From an uncultured Lachnospiraceae bacterium (lineage in GTDB: Bacteria > Bacillota > Clostridia > Lachnospirales > Lachnospiraceae): 16,914 nucleotides of DNA. The notes under the pieces are model-generated. The model worked only from the letters and a program-made list of their open reading frames with translations. It was not told the origin of the DNA and made no database searches. The position numbers were made by a program, and so were the translations under genes. Positions 1-7,170 of this stretch are shown here, in pieces. The DNA lies in contig CAKRMH010000030.1 in NCBI GenBank assembly GCA_934364805.1, positions 1-16,914 on the forward strand, written 5' to 3'. Within the stretch, counting starts at the first letter, position 1. Each line of letters starts with the position of its first letter.

Positions 1-339
1 AGAATCATGAAAACTGAATTCGAAGCCAGACCTGTGTATGTCAGAAGAGATGACCGGATCAAGGCACATTTCATGACCTGTTACATCAGCCTTCTTCTCT
101 ACCGTCTGTTAGAAAAGAAAATAGGAAATCGCTATACAACAGAGCAGATCATCGAGACTTTGCGCTCCATGAAAATGACTCTGTTAAATACCGCTAATGG
201 CTATGTTCCATCTTACACCAGAACTGAAATAACAGATTCTTTACACCGAACTTTCGGTTTTCGGACTGATTATGAATTCATCAAAAAATCTACGATGCGA
301 AGCATCATCAAGCAGACGAAAGAAATAAATTTGCCATAG
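1..339 (+). CDS. IS1634/IS4-type transposase, 3' end only
   Basis: This is the last 112 residues of a DDE transposase; the reading frame is open to base 1, so the ATG at 7 is probably internal and the gene starts outside the window. The stretch with key residues K-T-E-F-E-A-R-P-V-Y, then D-D-R-I-K-A-H-F and the hydrophobic C-Y-I-S-L-L-L-Y-R-L-L-E-K, is the usual C-terminal signature of IS1634-like members of the IS4 superfamily, just after the catalytic glutamate region. The protein would cut and join the ends of its insertion sequence. The stop at 337-339 is followed by an AT-rich tail and a hairpin terminator. I cannot see a terminal inverted repeat because the other end is missing. The family call is by recognition; whether the element is intact cannot be judged here. 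Confidence 0.8.
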   Translation, partial: RIMKTEFEARPVYVRRDDRIKAHFMTCYISLLLYRLLEKKIGNRYTTEQIIETLRSMKMTLLNTANGYVPSYTRTEITDSLHRTFGFRTDYEFIKKSTMRSIIKQTKEINLP

Positions 340-379
340 TGTAAAAAATATAGCACAATAGCACATATTGCTGCGAAAT

Positions 380-428
380 AAAAAACGGCTGTAAGCCTTG
401 ATTTTACTGGCTTCACAACCGTTTTTTT
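380..428. terminator. Two-way rho-independent terminator
   Basis: An imperfect stem (386-397 paired with 409-421, one mismatch at C389/A418 and a bulged C414) closes an 11-base loop. It is flanked by an A-run at 380-385 and a T-run at 422-428, so it has a U-tract on either strand. It lies between the plus-strand transposase and the minus-strand M14 peptidase, which converge on it, and can end both transcripts. Confidence 0.8.
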
Positions 429-452
429 ACTTTCAGACTGTCAAAGATGGGA

Positions 453-1487
453 TTATACCAGAAGCTGGACCATTCCGCCAATCAGTATCCCGATATTTGC
501 ATCGTATATCTCTTCAAACTGCGTGACCGGGAGCGGATTTTCCCCTCTTCCGGCCTCTATCGTATATCCTGGTCTGTTGTAATCCTGGATAAACCAGTCT
601 TTATATCCTGCATACCCGGACTCTCGTGGTGTTTCTGCAACTTCATACCCACTTACTTCACTAAAATATCTTGCGATTCTTCTTGAACCAGGTGGTTCAT
701 AATCCAGATACCGCCAATAGATTACTTCTCCCTGCGTGTGATATGCAAGAATCAGATGGAAATCATGCTGTCTGGTAAAACGATACACTGCAAGGCTTTC
801 CGGTTCTGTCATTGGTCCATCTCCCGGGAAATCCCTCGGTGCAAAAGACTTAAATCCAAGTTCTGACTTGATCTTTTTTGCTTCTTCCCAACCAGCCGGA
901 AACTGCAGGTTTAAATCCACACCATTTATATTGGCTTTCCAGCCGGATGGAAACGGAATCTTTGGATATCCTGCTGCGATTGCCTGCGCCTGGTCATAGT
1001 ACGGGATTCCATCCGGATTCAATTTGGTATAATCTATTTTCTCATTTACGAGATCCACACCGTCCGGGTTGACCATAGGAACCAGATAAAGCCGGAACGT
1101 ACGATAAAGCCAGTCTGCATCTACACCATAAATACGTTTTCCCTGATCAGCCGCTTCTAAAAATTCTTCTGCAAACCGCAGCAGAACCGGTGTCGTGATC
1201 CATTCGTTTGCATGAAAAGACGCATTATAAAAGACTTCGACACTTCCCTCTCCGATCGAGAGCGCCCAGATCGGACTACCCATTACACTGTTCCCAATCG
1301 GCATCAGCTCCATCCACGGATAGCGTTTCTGCAACTGGTTTAAAATATCCTGCAAAAGTACAGATGAATATACTGTATCCGTTGGAACAATTTGTTCACG
1401 AACTGCCATTTTTAAGCATTCCTTCGGTATATTTTCTATATCATATGCTGGAATTTTGATCAGGAGCCAGCCTTTTTTTACATTCAT
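453..1487 (-). CDS. M14-family zinc peptidase, gamma-D-glutamyl-(L)-diamino-acid endopeptidase type
   Basis: A metallo-carboxypeptidase-fold enzyme of 344 residues likely to cut the D-Glu/diaminopimelate bond of peptidoglycan stem peptides. Seen: zinc ligands H92 and E95 in F-H-A-N-E-W, third ligand H250 in A-Y-H-T-Q-G, catalytic E311 in Y-T-I-E-A-G, and N-P-D-G at 140-143. The pair Asn-Arg that binds a C-terminal carboxylate in classical carboxypeptidases is Asn-Leu here (D-L-N-L-Q-F, 191-196), which fits the endopeptidase I subgroup (Bacillus ENP1-like) better than a true carboxypeptidase. ENP1-type proteins normally carry N-terminal LysM repeats; this one has only about 35 residues before the catalytic domain and no signal peptide, so it may act inside the cell on recycled muropeptides. 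The start at 1487 has no clear ribosome site; Met28 (1406), about 10 bases after an AAGGA motif, is an alternative. Transcribed divergently from the deacetylase. Confidence 0.85.
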   Translation of the reverse strand: MNVKKGWLLIKIPAYDIENIPKECLKMAVREQIVPTDTVYSSVLLQDILNQLQKRYPWMELMPIGNSVMGSPIWALSIGEGSVEVFYNASFHANEWITTPVLLRFAEEFLEAADQGKRIYGVDADWLYRTFRLYLVPMVNPDGVDLVNEKIDYTKLNPDGIPYYDQAQAIAAGYPKIPFPSGWKANINGVDLNLQFPAGWEEAKKIKSELGFKSFAPRDFPGDGPMTEPESLAVYRFTRQHDFHLILAYHTQGEVIYWRYLDYEPPGSRRIARYFSEVSGYEVAETPRESGYAGYKDWFIQDYNRPGYTIEAGRGENPLPVTQFEEIYDANIGILIGGMVQLLV

Positions 1488-1520
1488 GAAAACTTAAGAA
1501 TTCTTTACGCACTTCTTCCA

Positions 1521-1549
1521 TTGAAGACCGGATTCGTCCGTGCTATGCT
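1521..1549 (+). promoter_or_regulatory. Sigma-A-type promoter of the deacetylase gene
   Basis: TTGAAG at 1521-1526 and TATGCT at 1544-1549 are separated by 17 bases. Transcription would start near 1556, which places the first possible ATG (1556) at the transcript start and supports the second ATG at 1580, preceded by AAAGGGG, as the real one. Confidence 0.6.
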
Positions 1550-1579
1550 ATATATATGCCAAAGATAAAGGGGATTAAT

Positions 1580-3028
1580 ATGAAAACACAAAGTAATTCA
1601 AAGAAAAAATTTCTGATTGCTGCCATTTCTGTGATAGTATCTGTCATGCTTCTGGCTCTGCTCTTCTTTTTTGTGATCAACCGCTGGAGCATTACTCTGG
1701 TAATGAACGGAGATGACACTCAGACCATCGAATATGGAGATTCCTATTCGGAAGCCGGTGCGACCGCACGTCTTCACGGTTCGCTCATTTTTAAAAAGGG
1801 CTGGAATGTTCCTGTCACCACAGCTGGCACCGTAGACAACAGCAAAGTCGGAACCTACGAGACTACCTATTCTGCTGAAAAATACCACTTACACGCCAAG
1901 GCGACACGTACCATCGTGGTAGAAGACTGCATTGCTCCGGAGATTACTCTGACCAGCAATCCGGATCATTACACACTTCCCGGCCAGCCATATATAGAAG
2001 AGGGTTATACTGCGAAAGATAATTATGATGGCGACCTGACTGATCAGGTAACCTCAGAAGAAAAAGACGGTGTCGTTACCTACACTGTTTCTGACTCTTC
2101 CGGAAATGAGACACATGTAACCCGACAGATTCGTTACAATGACCCAGTCCCACCGGAGATCTCGCTTTCCGGAGATACAAATATTACGATCCAGGCCGGA
2201 CAGGCTTACACGGAACCTGGTTATACCGCAGCCGACAACTGTGACGGGGATCTGACCGGTCAGGTAACCATCGACGGAAATGTAGATACCTACCGTGCCG
2301 GTACTTATACATTAAATTATATGGTTTCCGACAGCTACGGCAATACTGCATGCGCCACCCGCCAGGTGACCGTCAATGCGATCCGTCAGCCTGATGTTGT
2401 CGTTCCATCCGGAAAGATCATCTATCTTACCTTCGATGACGGACCTGGACCTTATACCAGCCAGCTGTTAGATACACTTGCGAAATATAACGTAAAAGCA
2501 ACTTTTTTCACGGTAAACACCAAATATACCTCACTGATCGCTCAGGAAGCAGCCGCTGGACACAGCGTCGGCATTCACAGTGCAACACACGATTATGCTA
2601 CGATCTATGCAAATGAAGACGCTTACTTTGCAGATCTTCACCAGATGGAATCCATCATCACCTCGCAGACCGGTGTCCGTCCGACACTGATCCGTTTTCC
2701 AGGCGGAAGTTCCAACAAAGTCAGTGCCAGATACTGTCAGGGCATCATGTCTGCACTGACCCAGGCTGTAACCGATCAGGGATATCAGTACTTTGACTGG
2801 AATGTATCCAGTGGTGATGCCGGTGGCACCACCGATACCGAGACGGTATTTGAAAATGTAATAAACGGTGTACAACAGCATGATGTCTCTGTTGTTCTGC
2901 AGCATGACATCAAAAGCTTCAGTGTGGATGCAGTCGAAAAAATCATTATATGGGGACTGGCCAACGGATATACCTTCCTTCCGCTTAACGCATCCAGTCC
3001 AGGCGCACACCAGCCTGTTAATAATTAA
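1580..3028 (+). CDS. Membrane-anchored polysaccharide deacetylase with Ig-like repeats (NodB/CE4)
   Basis: A 482-residue surface enzyme that probably removes acetyl groups from N-acetylated sugars of peptidoglycan or another wall polymer (PgdA-like). A short basic N-terminus and one membrane helix (about 11-34) anchor it, facing outward. Three beta-rich Ig-like modules follow (about 36-116, 118-187, 190-268; the last two share a D-N-x-D-G-D-L-T motif typical of DUF5011-like repeats). The NodB domain spans about 278-470 with all five motifs: T-F-D-D-G (284-288), H-S-A-T-H (333-337), R-F-P-G-G (372-376), D-W-N (406-408) and L-Q-H-D (440-443); D287, H333 and H337 would hold the metal. The start at 1580 is chosen for its AAAGGGG ribosome site, 6 bases upstream. 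Its stop codon overlaps the stop of the convergent kinase gene by 4 bases. Exact substrate is unknown. Confidence 0.92.
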   Translation: MKTQSNSKKKFLIAAISVIVSVMLLALLFFFVINRWSITLVMNGDDTQTIEYGDSYSEAGATARLHGSLIFKKGWNVPVTTAGTVDNSKVGTYETTYSAEKYHLHAKATRTIVVEDCIAPEITLTSNPDHYTLPGQPYIEEGYTAKDNYDGDLTDQVTSEEKDGVVTYTVSDSSGNETHVTRQIRYNDPVPPEISLSGDTNITIQAGQAYTEPGYTAADNCDGDLTGQVTIDGNVDTYRAGTYTLNYMVSDSYGNTACATRQVTVNAIRQPDVVVPSGKIIYLTFDDGPGPYTSQLLDTLAKYNVKATFFTVNTKYTSLIAQEAAAGHSVGIHSATHDYATIYANEDAYFADLHQMESIITSQTGVRPTLIRFPGGSSNKVSARYCQGIMSALTQAVTDQGYQYFDWNVSSGDAGGTTDTETVFENVINGVQQHDVSVVLQHDIKSFSVDAVEKIIIWGLANGYTFLPLNASSPGAHQPVNN

Positions 3029-4545
3029 TGAAATACCTTCGATAAAAGCATATACATCTGCTCCGGTTCAATCGGTTTTGCAAGATACTCATTCATTCCT
3101 GCCTTATGGCAGGATTCAAGATCTTCTGAAAATGCACTTGCTGTCATTGCAATGATCGGTATCTTTCTGCTGTCTTCACGGTCTAAATTCCGAATATGGC
3201 AGGCTGCATCTACACCGTTTTGAACCGGCATACGCAGATCCATGATAATGGCATCATAATAACCAGTTTCATGCTCTTCGAACATCTCACAGCCGATCTT
3301 ACCGTTCCTGGCCCACTCGGAGAGAACTTCTTTCTTTTCGAGCATTTTTCCGACTAACATCGCATTAATTTTATGATCCTCACAGATCAGTACTCTTTTC
3401 CCGCGAAGGACCGCATCATCTTCGTCGATCTGTAATACCTCGGGTATATCTGATACGATCGGGCAAAGCATGGAAATCTGAAATTCTGTACCTATTCCCT
3501 TTTCGCTTTTGCAGGTAATCGTTCCGTCCATCAACCGGATCAGATGCTGTGCAATAAACAGCCCAAGACCTGTTCCCTGGTTCTCTCCTTCATCCGGATT
3601 CTCCTGTTCAAATTCATGAAATAGTTGTTTGTCCACAAATTCCTGTGACATTCCGATCCCGTTATCACGCACAATAAAATTAACCGGCAGATATCCATCC
3701 ACTGGAATCAAAGCTTCCGTAATACACTCAATTGTTCCACCTTCCGGCGTAAATTTAATTGCATTATCCACAAGTGTCATAAGAACCTGCTGCACATGCA
3801 GCACATCAATCCGGATCCGTCTCTGGTTGACCGCACTCTGGGAAAAGATCAAAGACACCTTCTTCTTCTCCGCACGCATAAGAAGCAGCGTCCGGATTCC
3901 ATACATCAGTTCTTCATAACTGGCCGGTTCCAAAAACAGCTTCATTTTTCCGTTTCCAATGCGGTTCATGTCCAGACAGTCATTCAGAACACTCTGCATA
4001 TATTCCGCTGACGTCTGTATCTTTGTCAGATGTTCTCTTTCCTCATCATAACTGTCACTTTGCAGAGCCAGCTCTGTAAAACCAATAATTGCATTTAATG
4101 GGGTTCTCAGATCATGCCCCATACTGTTTAACAGATCTGTTTTCCTCTTCTTTTCTTCCGTCTCATGGCGCTCCGCTTCAACAATTTTCGTCACATCCTG
4201 TATGTAAAGCGCAACATGATTCTGCGAGACACGGTAAAAAACTGAGCTGATATGCTTGCATACACTCTTGTCATACGAGGTAAGACGGAATGGTTTCTTC
4301 TTATCCAATTCTGCAATACACTCATCGATCCAGTCAATATTTGGATTTAGGAAAAGTCCTGCAAGACTTGCTCCCTCCAATGATCCTTTTGGTCTTAACA
4401 GCAGTTCCTCCAAAGCAGGATTTGCGTATGCAATGTATGCTTCGGAAGGATGTCCAAGTTCATTTAAGAGGAGTTTTACAATCGCAAATGCCATCGGATT
4501 ATTCTCATAGACAATCCGGTATGGTGTTACGTCAAATGTTTCCAT
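3025..4545 (-). CDS. Soluble PAS hybrid histidine kinase with receiver domain
   Basis: A 506-residue sensor kinase fused to its own receiver. Residues about 10-125 look like a PAS sensor; 135-200 is the dimerisation/phosphoacceptor domain with H144 in G-H-D-L-R-T-P-L-N; 210-360 is the ATPase domain with N261 (D-N-A-I-K-F-T-P), D-N-G-I-G-M at 294-299 and G-T-G-L-G-L at 324-329; 383-506 is a receiver with acidic residues E389/D390, phosphoacceptor D436 (M-D-L-R-M-P), T468 and K490. No membrane helix or signal peptide is visible, so it should sense a cytosolic cue. There is no HPt domain and no response regulator gene nearby, so the output is unknown. The ribosome site AAGGGGGAG lies just upstream of the ATG. 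It lies 82 bases downstream of feoAB on the same strand and probably has its own extended -10 promoter. Confidence 0.93.
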   Translation of the reverse strand: METFDVTPYRIVYENNPMAFAIVKLLLNELGHPSEAYIAYANPALEELLLRPKGSLEGASLAGLFLNPNIDWIDECIAELDKKKPFRLTSYDKSVCKHISSVFYRVSQNHVALYIQDVTKIVEAERHETEEKKRKTDLLNSMGHDLRTPLNAIIGFTELALQSDSYDEEREHLTKIQTSAEYMQSVLNDCLDMNRIGNGKMKLFLEPASYEELMYGIRTLLLMRAEKKKVSLIFSQSAVNQRRIRIDVLHVQQVLMTLVDNAIKFTPEGGTIECITEALIPVDGYLPVNFIVRDNGIGMSQEFVDKQLFHEFEQENPDEGENQGTGLGLFIAQHLIRLMDGTITCKSEKGIGTEFQISMLCPIVSDIPEVLQIDEDDAVLRGKRVLICEDHKINAMLVGKMLEKKEVLSEWARNGKIGCEMFEEHETGYYDAIIMDLRMPVQNGVDAACHIRNLDREDSRKIPIIAMTASAFSEDLESCHKAGMNEYLAKPIEPEQMYMLLSKVFH

Positions 4546-4572
4546 TTCTTCTCCCCCTTCATCTTTTTGCTT

Positions 4573-4581
4573 ATTATATCA
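4573..4581 (-). promoter_or_regulatory. Extended -10 promoter of the hybrid kinase gene
   Basis: On the minus strand TGATATAAT gives a TGnTATAAT extended -10 (TATAAT at 4573-4578, TG at 4580-4581), about 28 bases before the kinase ATG. No good -35 is seen at the right distance, which is common with an extended -10. Read-through from feoAB is also possible because no terminator is visible between the genes. Confidence 0.45.
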
Positions 4582-4627
4582 TTGCTTACCGACAAAGAAT
4601 AGCAGAAAAAGTCGATAATTTGCCAAA

Positions 4628-6991
4628 TCACGCTAATCCTGTCACAATTCCGAATATCTGGACTGCAAACGCTGCGATCCAGGCGATCACACACTGCATG
4701 ATAACAACGAGAACTGCCCATTTCCCACCAAGTTCACGCTTTACAGACGCAATTGCAGCAACGCATGGCGTATACAAAAGTGTGAAAACCAGGAATACGA
4801 CTGCATGGAACGGTGTAAAGATCTGGCTCATCGCAGTTCCACTGATCAGGATCGTAAGTGTGCTCACAACACTCTCTTTTGCCATAAATCCTGTCAGCAG
4901 CGCTGTTGAGATTCTCCAGTCACCGAATCCCAGTGGGGCAAATACCGGTGCCACAAGGCTTCCGATCAATGCAAGCATACTGTCTTTTGAATCTGTCACA
5001 ATATTTAAATGTGTATCAAAGGTCTGCAGGAACCAGATCACAATGGTTGCAAGGAAAATAATGGTGAATGCCCTGCTGATAAAATCCTTTGCCTTATCCC
5101 AGATCAGTCTTCCCACACTCTTTGCACCCGGCATACGATAATTTGGCAGTTCCATAACGAATGGAACAGGTTCTCCGCGAAACACGGTATGATCCATAAT
5201 CACTGCATAGAGGATCCCAACCAGAATTCCGGTAAAATACATAAGTGACATCACAAGAGCACCCTTTCCCGGAAAAAATGCTGCCGTAAAAAAGGCATAG
5301 ATCGGGAGTTTTGCTGAACAGCTCATAAACGGGGTCAGAAGGATCGTCATCTTGCGGTCACGCTCCGATGGAAGCGTTCTGGTTGCCATAATTGCAGGAA
5401 CCGAACATCCAAAACCGATGATCATCGGGACAAAGCTTCTTCCGGATAAACCGATCTTACGCAGCAGTTTATCCATGACAAACGCAACCCTTGCCATATA
5501 TCCACTATCTTCCAGAAGTGACAGGAAAAAGAACAGCGTCACAATGGTTGGAAGAAAGCTGAGTACGCTTCCTACACCGGTAAAAATACCATCGATCACA
5601 AGAGAATGTACAACTTCATTGACATGTGCCGCCTGCAGCGCCTGATCACACAATTCGGTAACTGCTCCAATTCCAAGATCCATAAGATCCGAAAGCCATG
5701 CGCCGATCACTCCAAATGTAAGCCAGAAAATAAGCAGCATGATTCCCACAAACATCGGTATTGCCGTGTATTTTCCAGTAAGAATGCGGTCAATCTTCTG
5801 GGAACGGATATGTTCTTTACTCTCACGAGGCTTTACAACCGTTGCCTGACACACCTTATCGATAAATGTAAAACGCATATTGGCAAGTGCGGCCTGTCTG
5901 TCCATACCGCTTTCTTTTTCCAGCTGACAGATGATATGCTCGATCATTTCCTTCTCATTCTGATCCAGATGAAGCTTCTCTTCGATCATCTGATCCCCCT
6001 CTACCAGCTTGGTTGCTGCAAAACGGGTAGGAATCTTATAGTGATGCGTATGATCCTCGATCAGGTGCATGATCGAATGAATACATCTGTGCATTGCTCC
6101 TCCATCCGTTCCTTCTGCATCGCAAAAATCCATGCGTCCCGGACGTTCCCTGTATTTGGCAACATGCACAACGTGATCGATCAACTCGTCGATTCCTTCG
6201 TTTTTGGCTGCCGAGATCGGAACAACCGGAATCCCGAGCGTCTGTTCCAGTTTATTGACATCGATCGTTCCACCGTTTTCCCGCACTTCATCCATCATGT
6301 TGAGTGCCAATACCATTGGGATGTCCAATTCGATCAGCTGCATGGTCAGATAGAGATTTCTCTCAATATTCGTTGCATCCACAATATTGATAATGCCTCT
6401 CGGCCGGTCATTCAAAAAGAACTCCCTTGTAACAATCTCCTCGCTTGTATACGGAGACATGGAATAAATACCTGGGAGATCCGTAACCAGTGTATTCTCC
6501 TGTTTCCGGATCTGTCCATCCTTACGGTCAACGGTAACCCCCGGGAAATTGCCCACATGCTGGTTGGAACCGGTCAGCTGATTAAACAGTGTCGTCTTTC
6601 CACAGTTCTGATTGCCTGCAAGTCCAAACGTAAGCAGTTCTCCTTTTGGGATCACCTCACCCCGCTGCTTCACATGATAGATTCCCATCTCACCAAGTCC
6701 CGGATGCAGAGATGGTTCATCCTTCTTTCTATTGTCCGGTATATTGTTCTGTTCCCTCTTTGCGTCGGTAACCTGCACGATCTGGATTTTCTCCGCTTCC
6801 GATACACGAAGGGTCAGTTCGTAGCCCCAGACACGAAATTCAATTGGATCGCCCATAGGTGCGGCTTTCATATATGTGATCTCAGTTCCCGGAATAATTC
6901 CCATATCCAGGAAATGCTGACGAAGTGCACCCTCTCCGCCTACTGCACAGATTTTCGCACTCTGTCCCTTTTTCAACTCTGCTAATGTCAT
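4628..6991 (-). CDS. feoB: Fused FeoA-FeoB ferrous iron transporter
   Basis: A 787-residue membrane protein that brings Fe2+ into the cell, with its FeoA partner fused in front. Residues 1-75 form the SH3-like FeoA domain; 76-118 is a charged linker. The GTPase domain follows with G1 G-N-Q-N-C-G-K-T (126-133), G2 threonine in G-V-T-V (about 151-154), G3 D-L-P-G (171-174), G4 N-M-M-D (231-234) and G5 S-A-A (260-262). After a helical spacer, a membrane domain from about 410 to the end has multiple hydrophobic segments, the two Gate-type repeats, and the late T-P-C-V-A-A-I motif. The length fits FeoA (75) plus a full FeoB, so it looks intact. The G1 serine is a cysteine, a common variant in clostridia as I recall it. 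The ATG has only a weak ribosome site (AAGAG). Expression is likely iron-repressed: a Fur-like box sits just after its promoter. Confidence 0.96.
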   Translation of the reverse strand: MTLAELKKGQSAKICAVGGEGALRQHFLDMGIIPGTEITYMKAAPMGDPIEFRVWGYELTLRVSEAEKIQIVQVTDAKREQNNIPDNRKKDEPSLHPGLGEMGIYHVKQRGEVIPKGELLTFGLAGNQNCGKTTLFNQLTGSNQHVGNFPGVTVDRKDGQIRKQENTLVTDLPGIYSMSPYTSEEIVTREFFLNDRPRGIINIVDATNIERNLYLTMQLIELDIPMVLALNMMDEVRENGGTIDVNKLEQTLGIPVVPISAAKNEGIDELIDHVVHVAKYRERPGRMDFCDAEGTDGGAMHRCIHSIMHLIEDHTHHYKIPTRFAATKLVEGDQMIEEKLHLDQNEKEMIEHIICQLEKESGMDRQAALANMRFTFIDKVCQATVVKPRESKEHIRSQKIDRILTGKYTAIPMFVGIMLLIFWLTFGVIGAWLSDLMDLGIGAVTELCDQALQAAHVNEVVHSLVIDGIFTGVGSVLSFLPTIVTLFFFLSLLEDSGYMARVAFVMDKLLRKIGLSGRSFVPMIIGFGCSVPAIMATRTLPSERDRKMTILLTPFMSCSAKLPIYAFFTAAFFPGKGALVMSLMYFTGILVGILYAVIMDHTVFRGEPVPFVMELPNYRMPGAKSVGRLIWDKAKDFISRAFTIIFLATIVIWFLQTFDTHLNIVTDSKDSMLALIGSLVAPVFAPLGFGDWRISTALLTGFMAKESVVSTLTILISGTAMSQIFTPFHAVVFLVFTLLYTPCVAAIASVKRELGGKWAVLVVIMQCVIAWIAAFAVQIFGIVTGLA

Positions 6992-7028
6992 AACGTGTTT
7001 ACTCTTTTCTTTCTCACTTGTATTCTAT

Positions 7029-7043
7029 TGATAATTTTTATCA
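7029..7043. promoter_or_regulatory. Fur box in the feoAB promoter
   Basis: The 15-mer TGATAATTTTTATCA matches the classical 7-1-7 Fur consensus TGATAATNATTATCA at every specified position but one (T for A at position 9). It lies 9 bases downstream of the feoAB -10 hexamer, over the predicted transcript start, where a bound repressor would block transcription. PerR and Zur boxes have similar form but fit less well. Confidence 0.8.
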
Positions 7044-7052
7044 CTAGCTATC

Positions 7053-7081
7053 ATTATACACGGAAAGGTCATACGGGACAA
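7053..7081 (-). promoter_or_regulatory. Sigma-A promoter of feoAB
   Basis: On the minus strand TTGTCC (7076-7081) and TATAAT (7053-7058) are separated by exactly 17 bases. The transcript would start near 7046, within the spacer beside the Fur-like box. Confidence 0.8.
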
Positions 7082-7128
7082 ATTTTATTTACATTTTTCC
7101 AAACTTCCTTTTCTTCCTTGGTCCATCA

Positions 7129-7137
7129 TGATAAAAT
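7129..7137 (+). promoter_or_regulatory. Extended -10 promoter of the ABC-F gene
   Basis: TGATAAAAT forms a TGnTAAAAT extended -10 about 33 bases before the ABC-F ATG; the -35 region is T-rich without a clear hexamer. This promoter is back to back with that of feoAB. Confidence 0.4.
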
Positions 7138-7170
7138 ATTCTTCAAAATACAACAAAAAATGAGGTAACT

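Noticed and set aside
1488..1560. Promoter for the minus-strand M14 gene
   Set aside because: Several TATATA-like strings exist but none has a -35 at a usable distance; not assigned.
4600..4632. Possible terminator between feoAB and the kinase
   Set aside because: A short ATTTG/CAAAT dyad has almost no loop and the T-run is displaced, so no stable hairpin forms.
4290..5141. 283-codon open frame on the plus strand across the kinase start and feoB end
   Set aside because: It spans parts of two genes and their gap in antisense and shows no recognisable domain.
5606..6985. 459-codon open frame on the plus strand opposite feoAB
   Set aside because: It lies fully antisense to a well-supported FeoA-FeoB gene, its product is rich in His, Cys and Ile with no domain, and it has no ribosome site; it is a shadow of feoAB codon use.
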